64,000 nucleotides of DNA, from the NCBI GenBank assembly GCA_963792365.1, contig CAWBVW010000004.1, positions 490,436-554,435 on the forward strand. Reading direction: 5' to 3'. This document shows, piece by piece, positions 1 through 9,053 of the stretch. The notes beneath the pieces are model-generated. The model saw only the letters and a list, made by a program, of their open reading frames with translations. It ran no database searches and was not told the origin of the DNA. Numbering within the stretch: position 1 is the stretch's first letter; each line of letters opens with the position of its first letter. The stretch is from JAOUGY01 sp963792365 (GTDB lineage: Bacteria > Actinomycetota > Acidimicrobiia > Spongiisociales > ZC4RG35). The position numbers were made by a program, and so were the translations under genes.

Positions 1-3000
1 TGGTCGGCGAGGACTGGGCCGAGGTATACGGCGGACTGCGTGCCGTCTACATCGGCAACACGGGCTACGGATATGGCGACTCGGTCACCGTGGCTCTCAC
101 CGAGCAGGTGATGGTCAATCTCGCCGAGCGTCTCGACGGCCGATACACGATCGGTCAGGCGCTATCCGACGCCAAGCAGGAGCAGTTCGGGAAGGCAGGC
201 CTCTACGGCGTCTACGACCTGAAGGCCATCGAAGAGGCCACTCTCTACGGCCTCCCCTTCTGGCGGATCGACGGACCCGGCACCTCGACCGTTCCTGCGT
301 CGGAAACCGGACTGATCTCGGTTGATCCCGCGACCGGCCTGGACGCGGCACCCTTCTCGATCGATCCCGCCTTCCAGACGTTGACAACTCCCGACGGGAC
401 CTATGTGAGCTCGGACGAGGGCACGCAGTTCATGCATTGGCGGCCGATCCAACCATTGACCGGCGTCGAGGTTGGCGTGGACGGTCGGGTCGCCACCGGC
501 ACACTTCTCACCGGGCTCGTCAGCGAGGACTCCTCCGTGGCCGATGCTGCGTTCGCCCGCCCATCGACCACCGACGAGGCTGGACGCGAACCGGAGATCG
601 AGACGGACGGGGTCATCTTCCCGACGACCTTCGCAACTGTCGCCACGTTCGGGCAGGTGAACGCCGGTCCCGACGGTCCACCTGTGGTCCGACGGCAGCG
701 TGTGAATCTGATCGCCGGCCAGTACTTCGACCAGGGACCGACGGCCATTCAGCGGCTGTTCACGACCATGCAGGGCGTGGTGTTCTACCTCGACGACGAC
801 GCACTGGCCGACGCCGACTTCACGCCGCCGGCGATCGACCTCGTCGAGGGTGATGCGGCAGGCGACCAGGCGGTGTTCCGGATCCGGACCTCCGACGCCC
901 AGTCCGGGGTCGCCAGGGTCGTCGTGCTGTACGTTTCCGGGGTCAACGGCGGTTCCGCGGTCTGGACGCCGGTCGACCTGTCCTTGAATGCTGCCGGTGA
1001 CACCTGGGTCGGTGGCGGGCCGATCGGTGCCGGAGTGAGTGCTCCGCTCCCCTTCATCGTGCAGGTCGTCAATGGCGACGGCTTCGTCGGAGTCAGCACC
1101 TTCAAGCAGGGCGCGCACCAGGCGGACACCGCCCCGGCCGTGTTCCCACCGGACGCGGTCGACGACGTTGCGACAACCGATGCAGGTGTGGCGGTGGACA
1201 TCGCCGTGCTCGGAAACGACAGCGATCCCGACGGAGATCTCGACCCGACCTCGCTGGAGGTGGTCACCGACCCGACAAACGGAACCGCCGAGGTGCTCGG
1301 CGCCGGCATTCGGTACACACCGGTGGTGGGGTTCTCAGGCACGGACCAGTTCACCTACCGGGTGTGCGACATGAGCGGGCTCTGCGACGTGGCGACGGTC
1401 GACGTGACCGTCGTCCGGCTCGTCGGCCCGCCCGAAGCCGCCGACGACGAGGCCACGGGCTTCGCCGGGGTTCCGATCGAGATCGACGTGCTCGCCAACG
1501 ACAGCGATCCCGACGGAGATCTCGATCCGGCATCATTGGTGGTCGCCAGCGCACCGTCCAACGGAACCGCCGAAGTGATCGGTGAGTCCGTCACCTACAC
1601 GGCCGACGCGGGATTCGTGGGCGCCGACAGCTTCACCTATACCGTCTGTGATCTCACCGGATTGTGCGACGAGGCCACGGTGACCGTCACGGTGCTCGCA
1701 GAGCCCTCGCCACCGGACGCGGTAGACGACAGCGCCACCGTGACGGCCGGCATCGAGTCGGTGATCGACGTGCTTTCCAACGACAGCGACCCGGATGGGG
1801 ATCTCGACCCGACCTCGCTGACCGTCGTCGGGGCGCCATCGAACGGAGTCGCCGATCCCGTCGCCGGAACCATCGCGTACACGCCATCTGCAGGTTTCAC
1901 GGGACACGACACGCTGGCGTACGAGGTCTGCGACCTTGCGGGGTTGTGCGACACTGCAGTCGTCGACATCTCGGTGGCCCCCGAGGCAACGGCGCCCGAC
2001 GCAGTCGACGACCACGGGTACGCCGTGACCGGCGACCCGATCACGGTCTTCGTGCTCGACAATGACGTCGACGCCGATGCCGACCTCGATCCGACGTCGC
2101 TGAGCATCAGAACGCAGCCTTCCAGCGGATCTGCGGAAGTGGTCACCGGAGACGAAGGACCGGTGGTGGCATTCACTCCCGGAGCGCCAGGTCAAACGCA
2201 GTTCGTCTACACCGTGTGCGACACGAGTGACGCATGCGACTCCGCCGTGGTGACGGTCGACGTCGGCATCGAACAATGCACCATTGTCGGTACCGATGGC
2301 AACGACGTGCTCTTGGGCACCCGACGGGCAGATGTCATCTGCGGACTGGCCGGGAACGACGTGATCTATGGCCTCCGCGGCAACGACGTCATCGTGAGTG
2401 GCCCGGGCAACGACATCGTGTTCGCCGGCGACGGCGACGACGTGGTCCACACGGGACACGGCGACGACACCGCCGACGGTCAGAACGGCGACGACCAGGT
2501 GCTGGGTGGAGCGGGCGCCGACAGCGTCCATGGAGGCAATGGTGCTGACCTCCTCCTGGGCAACTCCGGAGCTGATCTGCTCACCGGAGGCAACGACGGC
2601 GACCTCCTGCTCCCGGGCACCGGGGCTGACGCCGCATACGGAGACGGCGGAGCCGACGTCATCAGAGGAGACCTCGGCGGCTCCAAGCTCATCGGCGGCG
2701 GGAGCGGCGCCGACCTCGTGATCGGTGGCGACGAGATCGACGTCATCTCTGGTGGATTTGGACCGGATCGAATCGAGACGAGAGGTGGCTCCGACCTGGT
2801 GTTCGCCGGCCCAGCGAACGACTACGTCGACTCGGGCCCGGGTTCGGACCTGGTCTTCGGCGGCAGCGGGAACGACGCTCTGCTCGGCGGTCCAGGGGCC
2901 GACGCCCTCTGGGGCGAATGGGGCGACGACACCCTTGCCGGAGCTGAAGGCAACGACCTCCTCTTCGGTGGCTCAGGCACCGACATCGCCGACGGAGGTG

Positions 3001-3047
3001 GCGGCGACAACACCTGCGAAGCCGAAACGATCGTGAACTGCAACTGA
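1..3047 (+). CDS. Large secreted multidomain protein, C-terminal part (C25-like peptidase end, tandem-95 modules, RTX repeats)
   Basis: The reading frame is already open at base 3, so the N-terminus lies outside the window. The first 80 or so residues (GNTGYGYGDSV, VGQALSDAKQEQF) resemble the end of a gingipain-type peptidase C25 domain. Four cadherin-like tandem-95 modules follow, each with a DAVDD-type start and a (L/V)xNDxDxDxDLDPxSL core, at about 1150, 1430, 1710 and 2000. From about 2285 to 3010 there are RTX nonapeptide repeats (GxxGNDxxxG, GGxGxDxLxG), which bind calcium in exported proteins. The end lacks a membrane anchor or LPXTG motif. It is probably a secreted or cell-surface protease or adhesin. 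The peptidase assignment is moderate because the catalytic residues are not in the window; the repeat modules are clear. Confidence 0.85.
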   Translation, partial: VGEDWAEVYGGLRAVYIGNTGYGYGDSVTVALTEQVMVNLAERLDGRYTIGQALSDAKQEQFGKAGLYGVYDLKAIEEATLYGLPFWRIDGPGTSTVPASETGLISVDPATGLDAAPFSIDPAFQTLTTPDGTYVSSDEGTQFMHWRPIQPLTGVEVGVDGRVATGTLLTGLVSEDSSVADAAFARPSTTDEAGREPEIETDGVIFPTTFATVATFGQVNAGPDGPPVVRRQRVNLIAGQYFDQGPTAIQRLFTTMQGVVFYLDDDALADADFTPPAIDLVEGDAAGDQAVFRIRTSDAQSGVARVVVLYVSGVNGGSAVWTPVDLSLNAAGDTWVGGGPIGAGVSAPLPFIVQVVNGDGFVGVSTFKQGAHQADTAPAVFPPDAVDDVATTDAGVAVDIAVLGNDSDPDGDLDPTSLEVVTDPTNGTAEVLGAGIRYTPVVGFSGTDQFTYRVCDMSGLCDVATVDVTVVRLVGPPEAADDEATGFAGVPIEIDVLANDSDPDGDLDPASLVVASAPSNGTAEVIGESVTYTADAGFVGADSFTYTVCDLTGLCDEATVTVTVLAEPSPPDAVDDSATVTAGIESVIDVLSNDSDPDGDLDPTSLTVVGAPSNGVADPVAGTIAYTPSAGFTGHDTLAYEVCDLAGLCDTAVVDISVAPEATAPDAVDDHGYAVTGDPITVFVLDNDVDADADLDPTSLSIRTQPSSGSAEVVTGDEGPVVAFTPGAPGQTQFVYTVCDTSDACDSAVVTVDVGIEQCTIVGTDGNDVLLGTRRADVICGLAGNDVIYGLRGNDVIVSGPGNDIVFAGDGDDVVHTGHGDDTADGQNGDDQVLGGAGADSVHGGNGADLLLGNSGADLLTGGNDGDLLLPGTGADAAYGDGGADVIRGDLGGSKLIGGGSGADLVIGGDEIDVISGGFGPDRIETRGGSDLVFAGPANDYVDSGPGSDLVFGGSGNDALLGGPGADALWGEWGDDTLAGAEGNDLLFGGSGTDIADGGGGDNTCEAETIVNCN

Positions 3048-3288
3048 CCGCGCAGCACCGCGCCGAAACGGGTCGGTCGCACACGATGGTTGCGCAGCCA
3101 ACCCGCGAGACCAGCGCAGACGTGTCGGACGCCGGCGCGGGTCGCGCGGCCCACAGCCAACAGCCGGGCAACTCCAGCCATGTCCGTTGGTTGTCTGCCG
3201 TCGGCCGCTGGCGACCACTCCAGCGGCGACTCGGCTCACACCGTGCCGCTGGGACACACCGCCCACAGGACCACCGCAACTTTTCGCG

Positions 3289-3861
3289 TCAGTCGAGAAC
3301 GCGAATCTGGAGTCGGCCGTCGACGATCTGAGCCACGTAGCCAGAGGAACGGCCTTCGCGTAGGAATCTGAGGGCGATGATCCGATCGCTCTGCTCTTCG
3401 ATGGAGAGGCGATAGCCCTCCTCGGGAATCGCCGAGACCAGGGTGAGAGCTCCATCGTCGAGGCGAACCGTCACCGAGCCGCCCCTGAAGGTCCGCGTTT
3501 CCACATCGTCGGATGGAGGAGCGGGGTCCGCTGCCGGTGCGATCGACGTAGTGGTCGTGGTTTCGACCGTGGTTCCGGGCGTGGCCACGATCGCCGGTCG
3601 GGTGGTCGTGGAGGTGTCCGACACCGTGCTCACAGTCGTGCTCTCGGTCGGCTCGCTCGGAGCTGGGCGAGCGCCGGCTTCGACCGGAAGGGCGGCAACG
3701 GTGGTTGTGGACGTCGCCCGGCGCAGCGTGGCGAGTGACACGACGTCGGGCCGGTCTGTGACCTGGGCGCGCACGGCGGCAACCGCAGCCGTCGAGGCGG
3801 CGACGGACAGAATCGTTGCTGCAATCCAGGCGATGACGCCAATTCTTCGACTCACGAACAC
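3289..3861 (-). CDS. Membrane-anchored hypothetical protein with Thr/Pro-rich linker
   Basis: About 190 residues from a GTG start; another GTG lies two codons in. A single hydrophobic helix (about residues 8-30, rich in A, I and V) follows a short basic start and acts as signal or anchor. Residues 45-125 form a low-complexity Thr/Ser/Pro/Ala linker. The last 65 residues look like a small beta-rich domain (SVTVRLDDGALTL to the end). No known family was recognised. It is divergent from the OmpR-type regulator at 3963, with about 100 bp between the starts, so it may be a target or accessory of that two-component system. This role is inference from context. Confidence 0.7.
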   Translation of the reverse strand: MFVSRRIGVIAWIAATILSVAASTAAVAAVRAQVTDRPDVVSLATLRRATSTTTVAALPVEAGARPAPSEPTESTTVSTVSDTSTTTRPAIVATPGTTVETTTTTSIAPAADPAPPSDDVETRTFRGGSVTVRLDDGALTLVSAIPEEGYRLSIEEQSDRIIALRFLREGRSSGYVAQIVDGRLQIRVLD

Positions 3862-3879
3862 GATTGTCCCGGGGTATTC

Positions 3880-3910
3880 GATAAAGGTTCGCTAACCAAC
3901 GCTCAACGAC
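3880..3910. promoter_or_regulatory. Putative OmpR-type response-regulator sites
   Basis: In the 101-bp gap between divergent genes, CGCTAACC and CGCTCAAC lie 10 bp apart (near 3890 and 3900). Direct repeats with helical-turn spacing are typical of OmpR/PhoB-class sites. The CGCTAACC octamer recurs at 7289, upstream of the acidic repeat protein gene. This is pattern-based only. Confidence 0.3.
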
Positions 3911-3962
3911 CCGAGGCCGACGAAGTCGCCGTAAGGGTCGCGTACGTAGTTTGATACCACTC

Positions 3963-4646
3963 ATGGTGGCCGTACTCGTCATCGAAGACGACATCCGAAT
4001 CAGATCCTCGATCGCCGAGCGCCTCGCGGAACGAGGGCACGACGTTGAGACCAGCGATCGCGCAATGCCGGGTGTGGAGCAGGCGCTCACCGGCCGATTC
4101 GATGTCGTGGTGCTGGATCTCGGCCTGCCCGACATCGACGGGGCGGACGCCCTTCGCATGATCCGATCCGTCAGTAGCGTGCCGGTGGTGGTCGCCACCG
4201 CCCGGGACGACGAGGCGGAGGTGATTCGCCTGCTCGACGCCGGAGCAGACGACTACGTCATCAAGCCGTACTCGGCCGACCATCTCGAGGCTCGTATCCG
4301 TGCCGTGTTGCGCCGTGCGACACCGAGCGGAGACACGCCGACGGTCACCGTCGGCGGGCTCGTCATCGACCCCGACGCCCACCACGCCACCCTCGACGGA
4401 CAACCTCTCGATCTGACGGCCAAGGAGTTCGAACTGCTCGGCTACCTGGCCGAGCGTGCGGGAAAGGTCATCTCGAAGCGGGAGCTGCTGGCCGAGGTGT
4501 GGCGCCAGCCGTACGGGGGTGCCGACAAGACGGTTGATGTCCATCTCTCGTGGCTCCGTCGCAAGCTCGGAGAGACCGCCGCGGAGCCGAAGTACATCCA
4601 CACCAAGCGGGGCGTCGGAGTGAAGCTGATAGACCCGCAGGCATGA
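3963..4646 (+). CDS. OmpR/PhoB-family response regulator
   Basis: 227 residues. The receiver domain (1-115) has the acidic pair D9/D10, phospho-acceptor D52 in VVVLDLGLPD, and the conserved lysine in DYVIKPYS. A winged-helix DNA-binding domain (about 130-225) contains LTAKEFELLGYLAERAGKVIS and VDVHLSWLRRKLG. The ATG at 3963 gives the canonical receiver start; an upstream TTG would only add four residues. The stop overlaps the kinase start (ATGA at 4643-4646), so the pair is translationally coupled. Ligand and regulon are unknown; possible sites lie just upstream (3880-3910) and at 7279-7297. Confidence 0.95.
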   Translation: MVAVLVIEDDIRIRSSIAERLAERGHDVETSDRAMPGVEQALTGRFDVVVLDLGLPDIDGADALRMIRSVSSVPVVVATARDDEAEVIRLLDAGADDYVIKPYSADHLEARIRAVLRRATPSGDTPTVTVGGLVIDPDAHHATLDGQPLDLTAKEFELLGYLAERAGKVISKRELLAEVWRQPYGGADKTVDVHLSWLRRKLGETAAEPKYIHTKRGVGVKLIDPQA

Positions 4647-5929
4647 GACGCCAGATGGTGGTCGTCTCGGCTGCCGTGACATCGATGGTGGCGATCGCGT
4701 TCCTGGTCCCGCTGTTCGTGCTGGTCTCGGATCTTGCCTACGACCGGGCTGTGAATCGCGCCGAACGCGACGCCGAAGCCGTGGCGCGGGTTCTGGCGGT
4801 ACTCGTTCCCAGGGTCGGGATAGACGAAGCCGTCTCGGACTTCGCCGATGAGCTCTCGACCGCAGGGCTGTCCGTGCTCGTCGGCGATGAGACGGCGTTG
4901 GGGCCCGAGCCAGGCCCGGAGGAGGATTGGACCTTGGCGCTCGGCGGCACGGCGTTCCGCGACGACGTCCTCGGCGGGGTCGCCATCTATGTACCGGTCC
5001 CTCGCACCGAGGGCCCCGGCGTCGTCGTCCGTGCCTTCGCAACAGACGACATCCTCAACGACGGCGTCACCCGATCGTGGATCACGCTTGGAGGTCTCGG
5101 CTTGTTGCTGACCGTGATTGCCGTGTTCTTCGCCGACAGAATGGGGCGGTCGGTGGTGCGCCCCGTGCGGTCGCTCTCGGCGTCGACCGCCTTGCTCGGC
5201 GAGGGAGACCTGACGGCGCGAGTCACCCCGGAAGGTCCGGAGGAGCTTCGGGAGGTTGGGATTCAGTTCAACAGATTGGCGGAACGGATCACGATGCTGT
5301 TGCAGCGCGAACGTGAGCAGGCTGCGGACATGTCGCACCGTCTCCGCACTCCTCTCACGTCTGTGCGTCTGGACATCGAAGCGCTCCCCGACGACGAGCA
5401 GAAGGAGCACCTGCTGGACGACCTGGCCGAGCTCGAGCGAACGGTCACCTTCGTCATCGAAGAGGCGCGTCGTCCGATCCGAACACAGACCGCGGTGAGC
5501 GACCTGAGCGCCTTGGTGAGTGACAGAATCCTGTTCTGGCGCCCGCTCGCCGAAGACCAGGGTCGAGCCGTCACCACGCGAATTCACGAGTTTCCGCTGA
5601 TGGTCCGGTTCGCTCCGGAAGACGGCGAGGCCATGCTCGACGCTGTTCTCGGAAACGTGTTCGCGCACACCGACGAAGGTGTCAGCTTCGAGCTGGCCCT
5701 TGCACGCCTTGCCGACACTGCCATCCTTCGGATCGAGGATGCGGGCGAGGGATTTCCGGATGCGGGGGTCGTCGAACGAGGAAGGTCGCACGGGTCGTCC
5801 ACCGGCCTTGGGCTCGACATCGTGCGCCGAACCGTCGAGAGCGCCGGTGGTTCCATCGTGGCGTCGAGAAGTGAGAGACTCGGGGGGGCCAAGGTGGAAA
5901 TACGCATCCCGGTCGCGGACGGAGCGTGA
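4643..5929 (+). CDS. Sensor histidine kinase (HAMP-HisKA-HATPase)
   Basis: 428 residues. There are two transmembrane helices (about 8-30 and 144-164), an extracytoplasmic sensor of roughly 110 residues and a HAMP segment. The HisKA motif DMSHRLRTPLTS has phospho-acceptor H232. A HATPase domain carries DAGEGFPD and a short GLGLDIV G2 box. The start ATG overlaps the response-regulator stop. The N box is weak: the expected N is seen in DAVLGNVFAHT. It is the cognate sensor of the regulator at 3963, judging by overlap and order. The signal is unknown. Confidence 0.93.
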   Translation: MRRQMVVVSAAVTSMVAIAFLVPLFVLVSDLAYDRAVNRAERDAEAVARVLAVLVPRVGIDEAVSDFADELSTAGLSVLVGDETALGPEPGPEEDWTLALGGTAFRDDVLGGVAIYVPVPRTEGPGVVVRAFATDDILNDGVTRSWITLGGLGLLLTVIAVFFADRMGRSVVRPVRSLSASTALLGEGDLTARVTPEGPEELREVGIQFNRLAERITMLLQREREQAADMSHRLRTPLTSVRLDIEALPDDEQKEHLLDDLAELERTVTFVIEEARRPIRTQTAVSDLSALVSDRILFWRPLAEDQGRAVTTRIHEFPLMVRFAPEDGEAMLDAVLGNVFAHTDEGVSFELALARLADTAILRIEDAGEGFPDAGVVERGRSHGSSTGLGLDIVRRTVESAGGSIVASRSERLGGAKVEIRIPVADGA

Positions 5930-5974
5930 TCGCACTGGATCACGCTCCATCTTCGACCCACTGACTCCCGAGCA

Positions 5975-6017
5975 GCAGGGTGGGCGACATCTGTGTCCCC
6001 CGTGTCACCCACCCTGC
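5975..6017. terminator. Hairpin between convergent genes
   Basis: Ten-base arms GCAGGGTGGG (5975-5984) and CCCACCCTGC (6008-6017) are complementary, with four more pairs after one mismatch. It lies between the kinase end (5929) and the convergent gene end (6075). No clear T-tract follows, so it may act as a bidirectional factor-assisted terminator. Confidence 0.45.
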
Positions 6018-6074
6018 CGGGGCATATGCTCAGGAGCCTGTGGGAGGCCTTGGTGTTGTCGGTCTGCTGACGAC

Positions 6075-7229
6075 TTAGGGCCGACGCTCCGACCGTCCGT
6101 CGTCTCCGGTCGAGCGACCGTTCGAACCTGGACGGTCTCCGTCACGGTTGCGGTTGGTGCGATCAGTGTCGCGATCGCCATCTCGCTGACGGGCTTCCTC
6201 GCGATCCTTCGAGCCGTCCCGATCGACGGGATCTCTGTCATCCCTCACATCGTCGATCGTTGGGCGCCCGGGCTGCTCACCGCGATCGAGTTCGTCCTCG
6301 TCGGAGGCGTCATCGGCAGTGGTGTCCTCGACCGGCACTTCCACCGCCTGCGACGGTGTGACGAGGATCGTCCTGACGGACGCAACGGGCTCGTCGCCGA
6401 GCGCTCCATGCACGAGGATCAAGAGTCCGGCCCACTGGTCGCCCATGGAAAATCGCACGCCGGCGCGTCCGGCGAAGCGGGTGATCCCCGTTTCGCTCTC
6501 TTCGCCGCCGTCATCGCCGGCCACTTCCTCATTCTCAGCCGCGTCTTCGGACTCTTCGGCCGCGTCCTCGGACTCTTCGGCCGCGTCCTCGGACTCTTCG
6601 GCCGCGTCCTCGGACTCTTCGGCCGCGTCCTCGGACCCTTCGTCGGATTCGGATGTGTCTTGTTCGGACACGGAGTCGGAGGTGGCGGTTTCGGAGGTGA
6701 CAGATGCATCAACCAGGGTCTCGGCGCCACTCTCCTCCTCGGTTGCCTGGCCCTCGGTGTCATCGCCCGATTCGTCGACAACCTCTTCTGTTGCCTCGTC
6801 GGACGATTCGTCCTCGGACTTCTCATCCTTGGATGCGCCTTGGTCCCGAGTTGTGGTCGATCCGTCTCGGATCTCGTAGGTGGCGCCCTCCGGCAGCGTC
6901 GAGTCGTCGACGACCACCGAAGACACGACGGGAACCCCATCGGCGTCCAGTGCGATGTCGTAGCTGACCGTTGTGACGACGCCGGTGTCGAACACATCGC
7001 CGCTCCATGTGTGCGTACCCACGGCGCCGTCCAGCGCCCCTCGATAGACGTGATCGATCTGTACCGATGGCCGGCTGGTGATCCTGTGATCCCGCCTGGA
7101 TTCGGCCCGTGTCGACACGCCGCGCTCGGTGTTGCCGGACGACGCGTAGACCGCCGTCGCCGGAAGCAGCATCAGTGCCGCAAGAGCGCCGGCGAGCAGC
7201 CTGCTTCTTCGAAGTCGACTCGTTTGCAT
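6075..7229 (-). CDS. Secreted acidic protein with ESEDAAE tandem repeats
   Basis: About 384 residues. The ATG at 7229 lies about 10 bases after a GAGGGG ribosome site; the ATG at 7238 is too close to that site. An Arg-rich start followed by LLAGALAALMLLPATAVYASS looks like a Sec signal peptide. Next comes a folded segment of about 100 residues, then a long Asp/Glu/Ser region containing five SEDAAE units, then a second folded stretch (VRFSMGDQWAGLLILVHGAL), and a very polar D/R-rich tail. No family was recognised. The tandem DNA repeat inside makes length variation likely. TTAG-type direct repeats upstream may link it to the nearby two-component system. Confidence 0.75.
   Translation of the reverse strand: MQTSRLRRSRLLAGALAALMLLPATAVYASSGNTERGVSTRAESRRDHRITSRPSVQIDHVYRGALDGAVGTHTWSGDVFDTGVVTTVSYDIALDADGVPVVSSVVVDDSTLPEGATYEIRDGSTTTRDQGASKDEKSEDESSDEATEEVVDESGDDTEGQATEEESGAETLVDASVTSETATSDSVSEQDTSESDEGSEDAAEESEDAAEESEDAAEESEDAAEESEDAAENEEVAGDDGGEESETGITRFAGRAGVRFSMGDQWAGLLILVHGALGDEPVASVRTILVTPSQAVEVPVEDTTADDASDEDELDRGEQPGRPTIDDVRDDRDPVDRDGSKDREEARQRDGDRDTDRTNRNRDGDRPGSNGRSTGDDGRSERRP
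6549..6632. repeat. 21-bp in-frame tandem repeat
   Basis: Four exact consecutive copies of a 21-bp unit (GGACTCTTCGGCCGCGTCCTC read in two parts as GGACTCTTCGG + CCGCGTCCTC), with degenerate copies on both sides. Each encodes a seven-residue EESEDAA unit on the minus strand, so copy-number change keeps the frame. Confidence 0.9.
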
Positions 7230-7278
7230 GTTGAACATTCCCCTCGTCCCGGTGAATGCACAACGTATCGGTCGGCGT

Positions 7279-7297
7279 CCTAAGCGGGCGCTAACCC
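7279..7297. promoter_or_regulatory. Putative OmpR-type direct repeat upstream of the acidic protein
   Basis: On the minus strand GTTAG and CTTAG are spaced 11 bp apart, about 50 bp upstream of the start at 7229. It shares the octamer CGCTAACC (plus strand) with the 3890 site. It is a candidate binding site of the regulator at 3963. Confidence 0.3.
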
Positions 7298-7320
7298 GAT
7301 CCCAACGGTTGGGAAGGTCT

Positions 7321-7968
7321 TCAACCCGTCCATAGGGGCTCGTCGACCTCGAAGGGGAGCGGCTGACCCCAACGGTCGGCGAAGCCGACCTGATCGGCCG
7401 GGGCCCGTTTGGCGAGGCCCCACTTTCCGAGCGGGTAGCCACACGACACGGCAGCACTGAGGACCCAGCCCTTGTCCTCCGGGACGCCGAGCGCCTCGAA
7501 CACCGCTGGCGCTTCGAAGACACCCAGGATGGTCGTCAAGCACGTCCCGACCCCATGACCCCTGGCCGCCAGCATCGCGTTCCACACCGCCGGATAGATC
7601 GAAGCCCCAGTGGGGTCGTTGCGGGAGAAGGCGAGAAACCACATCGGTACTTGCTCGAAGTTCTCGGCGAGCCAGGCACTAGACCGCATGACTCGCAGCG
7701 CCGCGACGTCTCCGGCGGCCTCGGCCGCTTCCCGCCGCCCGGCGTAGATCGTCGTCTGCAACTTTTCGAACGCCTGGCGATAGAGCGGGGCGAGCCGGCC
7801 CCGGACTTCTTGATCGGTCACGATCAGAAACCGCCAGTTCTGACTGTTTCCTCCGGACGGCGCCCTGACGGCAGCGTCCAAGATGGCGGCCTGCACCTCG
7901 TCGGGGATCGGGTCGGGCTTCACCCGGCGCATCGCTCGCGTTGTGTACAGGGCTTCGAAGAGTTCCAT
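7321..7968 (-). CDS. Nitroreductase-family flavoprotein
   Basis: 215 residues starting MELFEALYTTRAMRR. Family features: FMN-contacting TTRAMRR near the start, RAPSGGNSQNWRFLIV around residues 36-50, and the C-terminal VSCGYPLGKWG block. The family reduces nitro compounds, quinones or enones with NAD(P)H and FMN, and some members act on F420-like or iodotyrosine substrates; the substrate here is unknown. It is divergent from the flavin amine-oxidase-like gene at 8011 with only 42 bp between start codons, so they share a promoter region. Confidence 0.92.
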   Translation of the reverse strand: MELFEALYTTRAMRRVKPDPIPDEVQAAILDAAVRAPSGGNSQNWRFLIVTDQEVRGRLAPLYRQAFEKLQTTIYAGRREAAEAAGDVAALRVMRSSAWLAENFEQVPMWFLAFSRNDPTGASIYPAVWNAMLAARGHGVGTCLTTILGVFEAPAVFEALGVPEDKGWVLSAAVSCGYPLGKWGLAKRAPADQVGFADRWGQPLPFEVDEPLWTG

Positions 7969-8010
7969 GCGCCGAGGGTAACCGGCTGTGCGCCCTGCCA
8001 GGATGGGCCG

Positions 8011-8952
8011 ATGCGAGTTCTGATCGTTGGCGCAGGGATGTCCGGCCTCACGGCCGGGCGCACGCTCGCAGCAGAGGGATACGCAGTGAGCGTGGTCGAC
8101 AAGGGACGAGCCGTCGGAGGTCGGATGGGGTCGAAACGCATCGGCGACGCCCGCTTCGACCACGGCGCTCAGCACTTCAGCGCCCGTTCCCCTGAGTTCC
8201 GGGAGCTCGTCGGTGGCCTCGTCGAGGCCGGCGTTGCGAAGGTCTGGTTCGACGGTCAGAGCGTGACCGACCCTGTCCGTGGCGTCGAGCCGCGGCATGT
8301 GGGATCTCCCGCCATGCGATCGATTCCGGAGCATCTCGCAAACGGTCTGGACGTTCGCCTGGGGCACCAAGTGGGTCGCATCCACGTCGACGCCTGGGAG
8401 GAGGAGGTGGTCACCGACACCGGCCTTCGGTCTGACGTGGCCGTCCTCACGGCGCCCATCCCGCAGACCCTCGCCATGCTCGATGTGTTCGGCGGGCCCG
8501 CACCGGAACTCGCCGACATCCGGTACGACCCATGCTTGGCCGCCATGCTGACCTTTGATCGCCAAGTTGAGCTTCCAGATGGTCATCTCGCCTTCGATTC
8601 GGGACCGATCGCATGGATCGCCGACAATCAGCACAAAGGTGTGTCTTCTGCGCCGGCCGTCACAGTGCACTCGTCCCCGGCGTTTGCCCGCCGGCACCTC
8701 GAGGAGGGTCCCGCTGAATGGCTGCCGCTCATCGTGGCGGAGGTCGAAGCGCGGCTGCCCGGCCGGGTGGTCGACGCGCACGGTCACCGGTGGCGCTACT
8801 CCATGCCGACGAATCCACTCGATGTCGGAGCGATCGAGGTGCAGCCCGGAGTGGTGGTGGCCGGGGAGGCTCTCGCCGGAGCACGAATCGAAGGCGCGTT
8901 TCTCTCGGGCCTCGCCGCCGCCCGGATGGTCCGGGAATGGCACGTGCGGTAA
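8011..8952 (+). CDS. Renalase-like NAD(P)/FAD-dependent oxidoreductase
   Basis: 313 residues. The N-terminal Rossmann FAD motif is VLIVGAGMSGLTAGRTLAAEG, followed by VVDKGRAVGGRM and FDHGAQHFSARS, which are characteristic of bacterial renalase-like and amine-oxidase-like flavoproteins. The C-terminus has the second FAD contact VVVAGEALAGARIEGAFLSG. It is likely a soluble oxidase of an aberrant dihydro-nicotinamide or an amine. The start ATG is at 8011, right after the divergent nitroreductase promoter. Confidence 0.9.
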   Translation: MRVLIVGAGMSGLTAGRTLAAEGYAVSVVDKGRAVGGRMGSKRIGDARFDHGAQHFSARSPEFRELVGGLVEAGVAKVWFDGQSVTDPVRGVEPRHVGSPAMRSIPEHLANGLDVRLGHQVGRIHVDAWEEEVVTDTGLRSDVAVLTAPIPQTLAMLDVFGGPAPELADIRYDPCLAAMLTFDRQVELPDGHLAFDSGPIAWIADNQHKGVSSAPAVTVHSSPAFARRHLEEGPAEWLPLIVAEVEARLPGRVVDAHGHRWRYSMPTNPLDVGAIEVQPGVVVAGEALAGARIEGAFLSGLAAARMVREWHVR

Positions 8953-9053
8953 TAGCTGCTCGTAACTCCACATGACCGGGTCACGCCGATCGCCGGCCCT
9001 CCCGAGACCGCGGGCCACCGTCAGGTGATCCACGGTCTCAGGTCCGGGCAGGG

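Noticed and set aside
3048..3288. Small genes in the gap after the RTX protein
   Set aside because: Short open frames lack ribosome sites and family features; the stretch holds GC-rich repeat-like words only.
7969..9033. Long minus-strand frame upstream of the nitroreductase
   Set aside because: It is the shadow of the renalase-like gene on the plus strand; the nitroreductase starts at 7968 with a normal N-terminus.
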